A model generated the notes under the pieces. The model saw nothing but the letters and a program-made list of their open reading frames with translations, had not been told where the DNA came from and made no database searches. Shown piece by piece: positions 1-8,486 of a DNA stretch of 64,000 bases. Origin of the DNA: Alphaproteobacteria bacterium (GTDB lineage: Bacteria; Pseudomonadota; Alphaproteobacteria; CACIAM-22H2). Where the stretch lies: positions 20,546 to 84,545 of the forward strand of contig JAEULA010000093.1 of assembly GCA_016793165.1 (NCBI GenBank), given 5' to 3'. Every line of letters starts with the position of its first letter. Within the stretch, counting starts at the first letter, position 1. The translations under genes were made by a program, and so were the position numbers.

Positions 1-1082
1 CCGACCATGTCGGCAGCCTGCTGCGCCCGGCGCCGCTCAAGGCGGCGCGCGAGCGGCGCGAGCGCGGCGAGATCGACGACGCGGCCCTCAAGGCCGTCGA
101 GGACCGCGAGATCCTCGCCGTCATGCGCCGACAGGCGGAGATCGGCCTGAAGTCGATCACCGACGGCGAGTTCCGCCGCTCGATGTGGCATTTCGACTTC
201 CTCGAGCGGCTCGACGGCGTCGAGTCCTACGCCGCCGCGCAGGGCATCCAGTTCAAGGGCGTGCAGACCAAGGCCAAGGGGCTGAAGGTCACGGGCAAGA
301 TCGGCTTCACCGGCCATCCGATGCTCGACCATTTCCGCTTCGTCGCCGCCAACGCGCCGGCGGGGACGACCGCGAAGATGACGATCCCGTCGCCCAGCGT
401 TCTGCACTTCCGCGGCGGACGGAAGGCGGTGGGCGAGTACGTCTATCCCGACATGGACGGGTTCTTCGCCGATCTCGGCGACGCCTACCGCAAGGCGGTG
501 AAGGCCTTCGGCGACGCCGGCTGCCGCTACCTGCAGCTCGACGAGACCAACCTCGCCTATCTCTGCGATCCCGCGCAGCGCGAGATGCTGAAGGCGCGCG
601 GCGACGATCCCGACACCCTTCCGGCGACCTACGCCAAGCTGATCAACACGGCGATCGCCGACCGCCCGCGGGACATGGTCGTGAGCATGCATCTCTGCCG
701 CGGCAATTTCCGCTCGAGCTGGATCTCGGAGGGCGGCTACGAGCCGGTCGCCGAGATCCTGTTCAACACGATCGGCGTCGACGCCTATTTCATGGAGTAC
801 GACACGGAGCGGGCCGGCGGCTTCGAGCCGCTGCGCTTCCTGCCCAAGGGCAAGCAGGTCGTGCTCGGCCTCGTCACCTCGAAGACCGGCGCGCTCGAAT
901 CGCGCGACGCGATCCGGCGGCGGATCGAGCAGGCGACCGCCTTCGCGCCGCTCGAGCAGTTCTGCCTGAGCCCGCAATGCGGCTTCGCCAGCACCGAGGA
1001 GGGCAACGTGCTGGCCGAGGACGAGCAATGGGCGAAGCTGCGCATGATCGTCGAGCTCGCCGGCGAGATCTGGGGACGCTGA
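1..1082 (+). CDS. MetE-like cobalamin-independent methyltransferase, 5' partial
   Basis: The reading frame is open from base 3, so the first few residues lie outside the window. The visible product resembles the C-terminal catalytic half of cobalamin-independent methionine synthase (stand-alone YxjG type), not full-length MetE. Likely zinc ligands are visible in order: His and Cys of the HLCRGN motif, Glu of MEYD and Cys of the PQCGF motif near the C-terminus. The family moves a methyl group to a thiol. Whether homocysteine is the acceptor here is unknown, since such short homologues are often of uncertain substrate. It ends 4 nt before pcaB and may share its transcript. Confidence 0.85.
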   Translation, partial: DHVGSLLRPAPLKAARERRERGEIDDAALKAVEDREILAVMRRQAEIGLKSITDGEFRRSMWHFDFLERLDGVESYAAAQGIQFKGVQTKAKGLKVTGKIGFTGHPMLDHFRFVAANAPAGTTAKMTIPSPSVLHFRGGRKAVGEYVYPDMDGFFADLGDAYRKAVKAFGDAGCRYLQLDETNLAYLCDPAQREMLKARGDDPDTLPATYAKLINTAIADRPRDMVVSMHLCRGNFRSSWISEGGYEPVAEILFNTIGVDAYFMEYDTERAGGFEPLRFLPKGKQVVLGLVTSKTGALESRDAIRRRIEQATAFAPLEQFCLSPQCGFASTEEGNVLAEDEQWAKLRMIVELAGEIWGR

Positions 1083-1086
1083 TCCC

Positions 1087-2424
1087 TTGCTGATCGAGCC
1101 GCAATTCCGCTCGGCCGACGCGGACCGGATCTGGCGCCTCGACGCGCGGCTGCGGCGCATGCTCGCCTTCGAAGCGGGGCTCGCGGCCGCCCAGGCGAAG
1201 GCCGGGCTGATTCCGGAGGCGGCGGCGGCGCGGATCGCCGAGGCCTGCGCGGCGCCATGCCCCGGCGACGACGACGCGTTCCGCCTCGCCGCCACCGCTG
1301 GCAATCCGGCGATCCCCTTCGTCGCGCGTCTCACCGCGCAGGTCGCCGCCGCCGCACCCGAGGCGGCGGCGCATGTCCATCGCGGCGCCACCAGCCAGGA
1401 CGTGATCGACACGGCGATGGTCCTGGGCCTCGCCGAGATCGCGGCCGCGCTCGACACGACGCTGCGCGAGGCGATGCGCGCCCTCGCCGCGCTCGCTTCA
1501 AGCCACGCGACGACGCCGATCGCCGCGCGCACGCTGCTGCAGCAGGCGACGCCGATCACCTTCGGCCTGAAGGCGGCGCAATGGCTCGCCGCGCTCGATC
1601 GCGCGCGGCGCGGCGTGGCGGCGCTGCGCGGCGACGCGTTCGCCGTCCAGCTCGGCGGCGCCACCGGGACGCTCGCGGGCATGGGCGCCGCCGGCCCCGC
1701 GATCCGCGCCGGGCTCGCGCGCCGCCTCGGCCTCGCCGATCCGGGCCAGTGCTGGCACACGATCCGCGACCGCGTGCTCGCCATCGGCGCCGCCTTCGCC
1801 GCGGTCGCGGGCGCGGCGGCGAAGATCGCCGGGGACGTCGAGCTGTTGATGCAGTCCGAGGTCGGCGAGCTGCGCGAGCGCGCCGAGCCGGGCCGCGGCG
1901 GCTCCTCGGCGATGCCGCACAAGCGCAACCCGGTCGACCCGCTCGTCCCCGTCGCGATCCTGCCGGTCGTCGGCGGCCTCGTTGCGGCGCTCGCGACGTC
2001 TCAGGCCCACGCGCACGAGCGCGCGGCCGGCGCCTGGCACGCGGAGTGGATCGTGCTGCCGCAGCTCTCCGCCCTCACGCTCGCCGCCGCCGAGCGCCTC
2101 GCGGCGCTGGTCGCGGGCCTCGAGGTCGACACCGCGCGGATGGCCGCCAATCTCGAGCTTCATCGCGGCCTGCTCGCCGCCGAGGCGCTGGCCGCCGCGC
2201 TCGCCGCGAAGCTCGGCCGCGCCGACGCCCATCGCCTCGTCGAAATGCTGTCGGCGCGGGTGCGCGACGGGCACGGCGACCTCGCCGCGCTCGCGGCCGC
2301 GGAACCGGCCGTCGTCGCCGCGATCGACGCCGAGTCGCTGCGCGTCGTCTTCGCCCATGCGGGCCCGCTCGCCTCGGCCGCGGCCGAGGCGCGCCGCCTC
2401 ATCGATCGCCATCGCCCGGAGTGA
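1087..2424 (+). CDS. pcaB: 3-carboxy-cis,cis-muconate cycloisomerase
   Basis: A 445-residue protein of the fumarase/aspartase fold, close to the usual PcaB length. The superfamily signature GSSAMPHKRNP is at residues 272-282, and a TSQD motif typical of the lyases lies near residue 100. PcaB lactonises 3-carboxymuconate, the product of protocatechuate ring cleavage, to gamma-carboxymuconolactone in the cytoplasm. The start is TTG; no nearby ATG fits the family N-terminus. pcaC follows after 6 nt, which supports pcaB over adenylosuccinate lyase. Confidence 0.92.
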   Translation: MLIEPQFRSADADRIWRLDARLRRMLAFEAGLAAAQAKAGLIPEAAAARIAEACAAPCPGDDDAFRLAATAGNPAIPFVARLTAQVAAAAPEAAAHVHRGATSQDVIDTAMVLGLAEIAAALDTTLREAMRALAALASSHATTPIAARTLLQQATPITFGLKAAQWLAALDRARRGVAALRGDAFAVQLGGATGTLAGMGAAGPAIRAGLARRLGLADPGQCWHTIRDRVLAIGAAFAAVAGAAAKIAGDVELLMQSEVGELRERAEPGRGGSSAMPHKRNPVDPLVPVAILPVVGGLVAALATSQAHAHERAAGAWHAEWIVLPQLSALTLAAAERLAALVAGLEVDTARMAANLELHRGLLAAEALAAALAAKLGRADAHRLVEMLSARVRDGHGDLAALAAAEPAVVAAIDAESLRVVFAHAGPLASAAAEARRLIDRHRPE

Positions 2425-2430
2425 ACGACC

Positions 2431-2829
2431 ATGGATGAACGCGAACGCCACGACCGCGGCATGGCGGTGCGCCGCCAGGTGCTCGGCGACGCCTGGGTCG
2501 ATCGCGCCAACGCGCGCAAGACCGCGTTCAGCGGCGAGTTCCAGGAGCTGATCACGCGCTATGCCTGGGGCGAGATCTGGACGCGGCCCGGGCTCGAGCG
2601 CTTCACGCGCTCGTGCATGGTGCTGTCGACGATGATCGCGCTCGGGCGGTGGGAGGAGTTCCGGCTGCACGTGCGCGCCGCCTTCAACAACGGCCTGACG
2701 CGCGACCACATCAAGGAGGTCGTGCTCCAGGCGGCGGTCTATTGCGGCGTGCCGGCGGCGAACACGGCGATCCACCACGCCGAGGCGGTGTTCGCCGAGC
2801 TCGACGCCGCGCGCGACAAGACGCCCTGA
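2431..2829 (+). CDS. pcaC: 4-carboxymuconolactone decarboxylase
   Basis: A 132-residue protein of the CMD/AhpD-like helical family, full length for PcaC. The conserved stretches around residues 47-60 (WGEIWTRPGL), 68-75 and 93-110 (HIKEVVLQAAVYCG) are present. It decarboxylates gamma-carboxymuconolactone to beta-ketoadipate enol-lactone, the step after PcaB. The 6-nt gap to pcaB indicates an operon. pcaD, pcaIJ and pcaF are not in the window, so the pathway must be completed elsewhere. Confidence 0.93.
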   Translation: MDERERHDRGMAVRRQVLGDAWVDRANARKTAFSGEFQELITRYAWGEIWTRPGLERFTRSCMVLSTMIALGRWEEFRLHVRAAFNNGLTRDHIKEVVLQAAVYCGVPAANTAIHHAEAVFAELDAARDKTP

Positions 2830-2843
2830 CCCCGGAGCCGCCG

Positions 2844-3626
2844 ATGCGATCGATCGACCGCCGCCACGCCCTGTCCGCCGCCGCCCTCGCGCTCGGCGCC
2901 GGCACGACGTTGCGCGCCTCGAGCGCGCTCGCGCAGGCGCCCGACCTCACGATCTACAGCGGCGGCGCGGTGAAATCCGCGCTGGTGGTCGTTGCCGAGC
3001 GCTTCCAGGCGGCGACCGGCGCGCGACTGGCGCTCGAATTCCATCCGATGGGCCCGCTGACGCGCCGACTGCGCGAGGGCGCGACGCCCGACATCGTGGT
3101 CCTGACGCGCGAGGTCATGGACGAGATCGCGACGACGACGCTCGTCCGCGCCGACGGCGCCACCGAGGTCGGCCGCGTGGCGATCGGCGTCGCCGTGCAC
3201 GAGAGCGCGCCCGCGCCGGACATCTCGACGCCCGAGGCGTTCAAGGCGACGCTGCTGGCGGCGAAGTCGCTGGTCTACATCGACCCGGAGCGCGGCACCA
3301 GCGGCCGGCACTTCGCCGCCGTGCTGCAGACGCTCGGGATCGCGGAGGCGATGAAGCCGAAGACGCGGCTCGGCGACGGCGGCTACGTCGTCGAGCCGGT
3401 GGGCCGCGGCGAGGTCGAGATCGGCGTGCACCAGATCACCGAGATCCTGCCGGTGAAGGGCGTCAGGCTGGTCGGGCCGCTGCCCGCGGCGCTGCAGAAG
3501 GAGACGATCTACGTCGCGGCCCTGACGCAGGGGGCGAAGGATCCGGCGCGAGCCCGGGACTTCCTCGCCTTCCTGCGGGCGCCCGCGACGCGCACGATCT
3601 TCGCCGCCCGCGGATTCATCGAATAG
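2844..3626 (+). CDS. ModA-like extracellular solute-binding protein
   Basis: A 260-residue protein that starts at an ATG 14 nt after pcaC with GGAG upstream. The N-terminus (DRRHAL, then an Ala/Leu-rich stretch ending ALAQA near residue 32) is a secretion signal, possibly Tat. The mature part begins LTIYSGGAVK and follows the SBP_bac_11 (ModA) fold: a hinge, a SLVYIDPERGTSG loop, and a C-terminal half resembling molybdate-binding proteins. No ModB/ModC partner is in the window. Proteins like this beside pca genes may bind an organic acid; that role is inference. Confidence 0.75.
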   Translation: MRSIDRRHALSAAALALGAGTTLRASSALAQAPDLTIYSGGAVKSALVVVAERFQAATGARLALEFHPMGPLTRRLREGATPDIVVLTREVMDEIATTTLVRADGATEVGRVAIGVAVHESAPAPDISTPEAFKATLLAAKSLVYIDPERGTSGRHFAAVLQTLGIAEAMKPKTRLGDGGYVVEPVGRGEVEIGVHQITEILPVKGVRLVGPLPAALQKETIYVAALTQGAKDPARARDFLAFLRAPATRTIFAARGFIE

Positions 3627-3628
3627 GC

Positions 3629-3654
3629 GGCGGCCGGCGCGCCACGCGGCCGCC
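3629..3654. terminator. Candidate bidirectional hairpin between convergent genes
   Basis: An 8-bp perfect stem (GGCGGCCG at 3629-3636, CGGCCGCC at 3647-3654) with a 10-nt loop lies in the 54-nt gap between the ModA-like gene and the dioxygenase gene. There is no T-tract on either strand, so intrinsic termination is only a possibility. Confidence 0.35.
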
Positions 3655-3680
3655 CGGCGAGGGCATCGCCGCGGCACGCC

Positions 3681-4349
3681 TCAGGCAAGGACGATGTCGA
3701 ACAGACCGGCGAGGGCGCCGGCCTCGATGCGCTCCGCGGGTTCCAGCCGCATGATCACGCTCGCGCGCTGGCGCGGATCGCGGATCGCATTCAGCACGGC
3801 GTCGCGCTCGTTCTGCGGCTCGCCGTCGACATAGGCCTGCGTGACGAGGGTCGCATGACCGGGCGCCGTCACCTTGACGTGGATATGCGGCGTGCGACCC
3901 GGATAGGCGACCGGCCGGATCGTCCGGAACCCGTAAGCGCCGTCCGCATCCGCGCTGCAGAAGCCGCGCCCCTGGAAGCCGGGCTCGCGACGGCGCCCAC
4001 CGCGCTCGTCGCGCGGATGGCGGTAGACGCCCTGCGCATCGCATTGCCAGATCTCGACGCGCGCTCCGGCGCGCGGCGATCCGTCGAGCCCGACGACGCG
4101 GCCGCGGAGATGCAGGATCCGGCCGGTCGCGCGCGCGGCCTCGCCGTGCACCTGCACGAGATCGGCGTCGGCATCGCCGCTCCAATCGACCGGATAGAAG
4201 GGCCCTTCGGTCTGGCGCGGCGTGGCGCTGCGCGCGGCGGCGCGCGCCGCCGGACCGTCGGCGGCCGCCGACAGGCCGGCGACTGCAACGACAAGTCCGC
4301 CGCGCAGCGCGTGACGGCGACCGATGGCGGGTGTCGCAATTCGGGACAT
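3681..4349 (-). CDS. Exported intradiol ring-cleavage dioxygenase
   Basis: A 222-residue member of the protocatechuate 3,4-dioxygenase beta / catechol 1,2-dioxygenase family. The four Fe(III) ligands expected for the family are visible as Tyr109, Tyr149, His155 and His157 (motifs GVYRHP and YPGRTPHIHV). The 'TEGPFYP' signature is at residues 47-53. The N-terminus (GRRHAL, then a hydrophobic stretch to about residue 38) looks like a twin-arginine signal, so the enzyme is probably periplasmic or lipid-free exported; PcaG/PcaH are cytoplasmic. It is single-subunit and opposite in direction to pcaBC. Its aromatic substrate is not predictable. Confidence 0.85.
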   Translation of the reverse strand: MSRIATPAIGRRHALRGGLVVAVAGLSAAADGPAARAAARSATPRQTEGPFYPVDWSGDADADLVQVHGEAARATGRILHLRGRVVGLDGSPRAGARVEIWQCDAQGVYRHPRDERGGRRREPGFQGRGFCSADADGAYGFRTIRPVAYPGRTPHIHVKVTAPGHATLVTQAYVDGEPQNERDAVLNAIRDPRQRASVIMRLEPAERIEAGALAGLFDIVLA

Positions 4350-4422
4350 GAACTCTCCACGCTGCTCGCGATCGTCGCCCCCGCCGCTCGACGTGGCGGG
4401 CGGCGGGGACGACGGCGCGCCG

Positions 4423-4902
4423 TCAATGGTGCCCGTGATGACCGCCGCGACCGCCCATGCCGCGGCCGCGGTCCATCGACTCGCTGAACCTCGTGCGCTG
4501 CTCCTCGCTGAGCGCCGGCAACAGCTTGTCGACGGCCGCGCGCATCGCCCGCGTGTTCTCGAGCATCGCCGACATGTGCTTCTCGCGCATCGCGAGACGC
4601 CCGGCGTAGTCGGTCGGACGCGGCGCGACGGCGTCGCCGCAAAGCCGTTTCAGCGGCTCGATCGCGGCGCGCGCCTCGCGGCCGAACATGTCCCAGGCGG
4701 CGCGCTGCGCGTCGGTGGGGGCGACCTTCACCTCCGCGAAGGCCAGCCGGGCCGCGGTGCGCGCATCCATGTCGGCGCACATCCGCTCCATGCCGGCGCG
4801 GCGCGGCGCGTCGGGCGCGGGCGCGGGCGCCGAAGGCGGGGTCTGGGCCAGCGCGGTCGTCGCGACCGCGATCAGGGCCGTGGTCAACAGAAGCGTCCTC
4901 AT
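4423..4902 (-). CDS. Spy/CpxP-like LTxxQ periplasmic protein with His-rich tail
   Basis: I chose the ATG at 4902 because GGAGGA sits directly upstream and the product then begins with a clean signal peptide (MRTLLLTTALIAVATTALAQ); a longer frame reaches 4950. The 159-residue product is mostly helical and carries LTxxQ-like repeats, including LSEEQRTRF near residue 135. It ends in a Gly/His tail (GGHHGHH). Spy and CpxP proteins are ATP-independent chaperones of the periplasm; the His tail suggests metal binding (inference). The gene diverges from a two-component locus, which fits envelope-stress control. Confidence 0.75.
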   Translation of the reverse strand: MRTLLLTTALIAVATTALAQTPPSAPAPAPDAPRRAGMERMCADMDARTAARLAFAEVKVAPTDAQRAAWDMFGREARAAIEPLKRLCGDAVAPRPTDYAGRLAMREKHMSAMLENTRAMRAAVDKLLPALSEEQRTRFSESMDRGRGMGGRGGHHGHH

Positions 4903-5165
4903 CCGTGTCCTCCGAGGGGGTGGCTTGGATGCGGCATATATAGCCCGCACCCCGACGGCACGGATGACAAGGCGGTTTCGTATTGTAACGGCGGGTCACG
5001 CGGCTCAGTGCTGCCTGAGTCCCGAAGCGACGGGCGGGTCGACCTGGTCCGAGCGCGATCCCGGCGGCACCCGACTAGGCCAGACGGCCTAGTGCGCCAG
5101 TCAGGCATGAGTCTGAAACCCGCGTTCGATAGGGTCTTAAGACCACATCCTCCGAGTGCCTTCGA
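4903..5165. promoter_or_regulatory. Divergent control region of the Spy-like gene and the large sensor kinase
   Basis: This 263-nt gap is lower in GC than its flanks. It contains an AT-rich TATATA core at 4937-4942, the 11-mer TGTAACGGCGG at 4984-4994 (repeated exactly at 7736-7746), a 20-bp inverted repeat at 5074-5093 (arms ACTAGGCC/GGCCTAGT) and a 12-bp perfect palindrome GGTCTTAAGACC at 5133-5144. No textbook -35/-10 pair with correct spacing is evident. Confidence 0.55.
5074..5093. promoter_or_regulatory. Palindromic operator candidate TAGGCC-N4-GGCCTA, site 1
   Basis: A perfect inverted repeat with 8-bp arms ACTAGGCC and GGCCTAGT separated by AGAC. It lies about 75 nt upstream of the large kinase start. 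The same core with the same 4-nt spacer occurs at 10964-10979, which argues for a shared dimeric regulator over a chance palindrome. Confidence 0.5.
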
Positions 5166-7649
5166 ATGCCTTTCACGATCGACGAACCGGCCACGGACCG
5201 CTTCCACGCGCGCCCATCGCAGCGCGTCGACGATGATGTGGCCGCGGCGCGCGCCGTCGGCGGGGCGGCATACAGGTTGCATTACTTGTGGCCGTTCGTC
5301 GGACTCGTTCCGCTCGTCGCCTTCGCGCTGAGCATGATCGCGATCGTCGAACGCCAGCATCGCGACGAGATCGCGGTCCGCCTGTCGAGCAACCTGGCGG
5401 AGCTTGCACACGACGCGGGCAAGGCGCTCGAGCTCGAGGTGAGCCGGGTGAAGATCGTCGCCGCAGCAGCGATGCTGCGCCAGCAAGACTGGCCGGCCCT
5501 GGTCGCACGGCTGCCCGCCTGGCGCCGCGAGAACTCGCATTGGCGCAACATCGTAGTGACGCGGGACGACCGCGTCGTCTTCGATCTCCAGCACTATCCC
5601 GAGACCGGCGGCCCCGAACCGCGCGAGACGCCGACGGGATCCGCCACGCCGCCCGTGAGGCTGTCGTCGCGCAACGAGCTGGTCGTCACGACGACGACGA
5701 CGGCCCTCGACGGGTCGACGCTGGTCGTGGCGGCATACCTCGACACGACCCGGCTGGACGATGCTGTCGCGCTCCACGCCATGCCGAAGGACTGGATCGC
5801 GACGGTCGTCGACCAAGACAAACGCATCGTCGCGCGCAGCTCGAACATCGCGCAGCTGCGCGGCACCGTGAACACCGCCGAGTTCGGCCTCGCACGGCCC
5901 AGCGAGATCGCGGCGCCGCTCCCGGTGACGACCGCCGACGGGCTGCCCGCGATCGGCGTCCGGCGCTCGCTCGCGATCGAGGGCTGGTCCGCGCGGGTCT
6001 CGGCGCCGGAGGGCGCCGGGATCGCCAGCTTCGAGATCGCGAGCGATGCGGCGAAGTTTGCTGCCGCCGTGTCGATCCTCGCGAGCGTCGCGCTGCTGGC
6101 GCTCGCAAGCCTCGACTTGCGACGCCGGCTGCGCAACGAGAGCGAGTCGGCGCGGCGCGCCGAGGTGAGCGAGGCGCACTACCGCGACGGCGTCGAGGGG
6201 ATGGCTGACGGCTTCGCGATCTGGGATTCCCGCGACCGGTTGCAGGCCTGGAATTCTCGGGTGCTCGAACTCGTGCCGGAGTTCCGCAACGCCTTCGCCG
6301 TCGGCGCCGCCCGTGTCGACGTCACGCGCCGGATCGGCCAAGTGCTGCATCGCGCCATGTCCGACCAGGCGGTCGAAGCCTGGGCAGCGCGTCAGCGTGC
6401 CCTGATCGACAGCGGCGGTGAGCCGGTGCTCCTCGAGGTCGGACTGCGCTGGGTCGAGGTGACGGCGACGGCGACCCGCAGCGGCGGCCGCGTCACGCGG
6501 CTCCGCGACGTCACCGCGGAGGTGCTCGCCCGGATGCAGCGCGCGGACAGCGAGCGGCGTCTGACCGAACTGGCCGAGATCGCCTCCGACTGGTTTTGGG
6601 AGACCGATGCCGATCACCGCTTCATAAGCTTCTGGTACGGACCGCGCTCGGGCTATCGGCACTCGACCCTGATGATCGGCCGGACCCGGGTCGAGTGGGC
6701 GCAGCTCAGCGGCATGACTCAATTGGACGACTTTCGCGCGCTCGAGGCCGCCATGACGCGGCACGAGGAGATCCGCGGCATGGTCCTCGCCTTCCCGGAC
6801 GGCACCCCGCGCTGGATGGAGATCAATGCCAGGCCGCGCCTCGACGCCACCGGCACGTTTCTGGGCTATCGCGGCACCGGCCGCGACATCACCGACCTGC
6901 GCGAACAACGGCGCAAGCTCGAGGACGCCCTGGTCTCGAAACGCGACGCCGAGGAGATGCAGCTGCGCTTCGTGTCGATGGCGAGCCACGAATTCCGCAC
7001 GCCGCTCGCGGTGATCGACGGCGCGGCGCAACGCATGCTGGCGCAACCGGAGGGCGCGGCGGCGCCCGCCCGCAAGCGCCTCGACCGCATCCGCGGCGCG
7101 GTGGCGCAGATGACCTCGATCATCGACCGCACGCTGTCGAGCGCCCGCATCGAGGCGGGCCGGATCGAGCTGAATCGCGAGCGGCTCGACCTGCGCGCGA
7201 TCGTCGATGGCGCCCGGGCCCGCCAGAGCCAGCTTTCGCCCGAGTTCACATTTGTCACCGATATCCTCGCCGAGCCGGCGTCGATCGTCGGCGACCGGGC
7301 GCTGCTCGACCAGGTCTTCACCAACCTGCTGTCGAACGCCGTGAAGTACTCGGGACCGTCGCGCCGCATCGAGCTGGCCGTCACGGCGGCGGGCGACGGA
7401 TGGAGCGTGGCTATCCGCGACCACGGCGTCGGGGTCCCGGCCGAGGAACTGCCCAAGCTGTTCACCCGATTCTTCCGCGCCCGCACCGCGATGGGGATAC
7501 CCGGAACCGGCGTCGGGCTGCATCTGGTCGCGGAACTCGTGGGCCTTCACGGCGGCCGCATCGACGTCACCTCGGCCGTCGGCGCCGGAACCACATTCAC
7601 CGTGTGGCTGCCGGCCGATGCCGACGCGGCGATCCGCCGGGCGGTCTGA
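5166..7649 (+). CDS. Membrane PAS-domain sensor histidine kinase
   Basis: An 827-residue kinase. Order of parts: cytoplasmic N-terminus, membrane segment about 41-61, periplasmic sensor domain to about 298, second membrane segment about 299-317, a PAS region about 340-440, a second PAS about 465-580 (DWFWETDADHRF), HisKA with phospho-acceptor His608 in SHEFRTPL, then HATPase_c with the N box NLLSNAVKYSG, G1 DHGVGVP and G2 GTGVGLHLV. It probably phosphorylates the regulator encoded 120 nt downstream, although that regulator also has its own kinase. The start lacks a strong ribosome-binding site. Confidence 0.9.
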   Translation: MPFTIDEPATDRFHARPSQRVDDDVAAARAVGGAAYRLHYLWPFVGLVPLVAFALSMIAIVERQHRDEIAVRLSSNLAELAHDAGKALELEVSRVKIVAAAAMLRQQDWPALVARLPAWRRENSHWRNIVVTRDDRVVFDLQHYPETGGPEPRETPTGSATPPVRLSSRNELVVTTTTTALDGSTLVVAAYLDTTRLDDAVALHAMPKDWIATVVDQDKRIVARSSNIAQLRGTVNTAEFGLARPSEIAAPLPVTTADGLPAIGVRRSLAIEGWSARVSAPEGAGIASFEIASDAAKFAAAVSILASVALLALASLDLRRRLRNESESARRAEVSEAHYRDGVEGMADGFAIWDSRDRLQAWNSRVLELVPEFRNAFAVGAARVDVTRRIGQVLHRAMSDQAVEAWAARQRALIDSGGEPVLLEVGLRWVEVTATATRSGGRVTRLRDVTAEVLARMQRADSERRLTELAEIASDWFWETDADHRFISFWYGPRSGYRHSTLMIGRTRVEWAQLSGMTQLDDFRALEAAMTRHEEIRGMVLAFPDGTPRWMEINARPRLDATGTFLGYRGTGRDITDLREQRRKLEDALVSKRDAEEMQLRFVSMASHEFRTPLAVIDGAAQRMLAQPEGAAAPARKRLDRIRGAVAQMTSIIDRTLSSARIEAGRIELNRERLDLRAIVDGARARQSQLSPEFTFVTDILAEPASIVGDRALLDQVFTNLLSNAVKYSGPSRRIELAVTAAGDGWSVAIRDHGVGVPAEELPKLFTRFFRARTAMGIPGTGVGLHLVAELVGLHGGRIDVTSAVGAGTTFTVWLPADADAAIRRAV

Positions 7650-7706
7650 CCCGGCGCAAGGGTCGAGCGCGCGATCCGCGCGACGTCTCGCCGCGGGGGC
7701 GCGTCG

Positions 7707-7746
7707 GGTGTAACACGTGGTTACACCGCCCACGCTGTAACGGCGG
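7707..7746. promoter_or_regulatory. Palindrome plus half-site upstream of the response regulator
   Basis: A perfect 21-bp inverted repeat at 7707-7727 (arms GGTGTAAC and GTTACACC, 5-nt centre ACGTG) is followed at 7736-7746 by TGTAACGGCGG. The half-site shares TGTAAC with the palindrome and is identical to 4984-4994 in the Spy/kinase intergenic region. It lies 24-63 nt before the regulator start codon, so autoregulation is likely. Confidence 0.55.
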
Positions 7747-7769
7747 ATTGGAGGCGCTAGGTTCGCGCC

Positions 7770-8486
7770 ATGAATCGCCTGCCTCATGTCCTCATCGTCG
7801 ACGACGACCACGAGATCCGGCGCCTCGTCGGGCGCTTCCTCACCGAGAACGGCATGCGCGCGACGGCGGTGCGCGACACCAAGGAAGCGGATGCGGCGAT
7901 CGATTCGGGCCGGGTCGATCTCGTCGTGCTCGATCTCATGCTGCCCGGCGAGGACGGCCTGTCCTACGCGCGGCGACTGCGCCAGCGCGCGGCGACGCCG
8001 ATCCTGATGCTGACCGCGCGCGGCGACGACACCGACCGCATCGTCGGGCTCGAGCTCGGCGCCGACGACTATCTCGGCAAGCCGTTCAATCCGCGCGAGC
8101 TGCTCGCGCGCATCCGCGCCGTGCTGCGCCGGACCGCCGACCAGAAGCCGGGGCCGTCGCGCGCGCGCCTGCGGCGCTTCGCCGGCTGGCGGCTCGACAT
8201 CGTTCGCCGCGAGCTCACGCGGCCGGACGGCGCGCTGGTGCCGATGACCGACACCGAGTTCGACCTGCTCTGCGCGTTCGTCGACAACCCGCAGCGCGTG
8301 ATGTCGCGCGACCAGCTCCTCGACATGCTGCGCGGCCGCGAGGCGCAGCTCTTCGACCGCTCGATCGACGTCGCGGTCATGCGGTTGCGCCGGAAGATCG
8401 AGCCCAATCCGGCGCAGCCGACCCTGATCAAGACGATCCGCAACGGCGGCTACGTCCTGACCGCGGACGTCGAGGGCGAGGAATGA
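7770..8486 (+). CDS. OmpR-family response regulator
   Basis: A 238-residue regulator. The receiver domain has the acidic pocket DDD at residues 11-13, phospho-acceptor Asp55 in VVLDLMLPG, and the conserved Lys in GKPF. A winged-helix Trans_reg_C domain follows (about 135-235) with an RSIDVAVMRLRRKIE recognition region and a YVLTA wing. It would bind direct or inverted TGTAAC-type sites such as those at 4984 and 7707-7746 (inference). Its stop overlaps the next kinase start as ATGA. Confidence 0.95.
   Translation: MNRLPHVLIVDDDHEIRRLVGRFLTENGMRATAVRDTKEADAAIDSGRVDLVVLDLMLPGEDGLSYARRLRQRAATPILMLTARGDDTDRIVGLELGADDYLGKPFNPRELLARIRAVLRRTADQKPGPSRARLRRFAGWRLDIVRRELTRPDGALVPMTDTEFDLLCAFVDNPQRVMSRDQLLDMLRGREAQLFDRSIDVAVMRLRRKIEPNPAQPTLIKTIRNGGYVLTADVEGEE

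Noticed and set aside
6596..8482. In-frame extension that would fuse over 600 residues to the EnvZ-type kinase
   Set aside because: The extension lies over the PAS kinase and regulator genes in another frame, has low-complexity Arg-rich composition, and the kinase has a proper ATG with signal-like membrane start at 8483.
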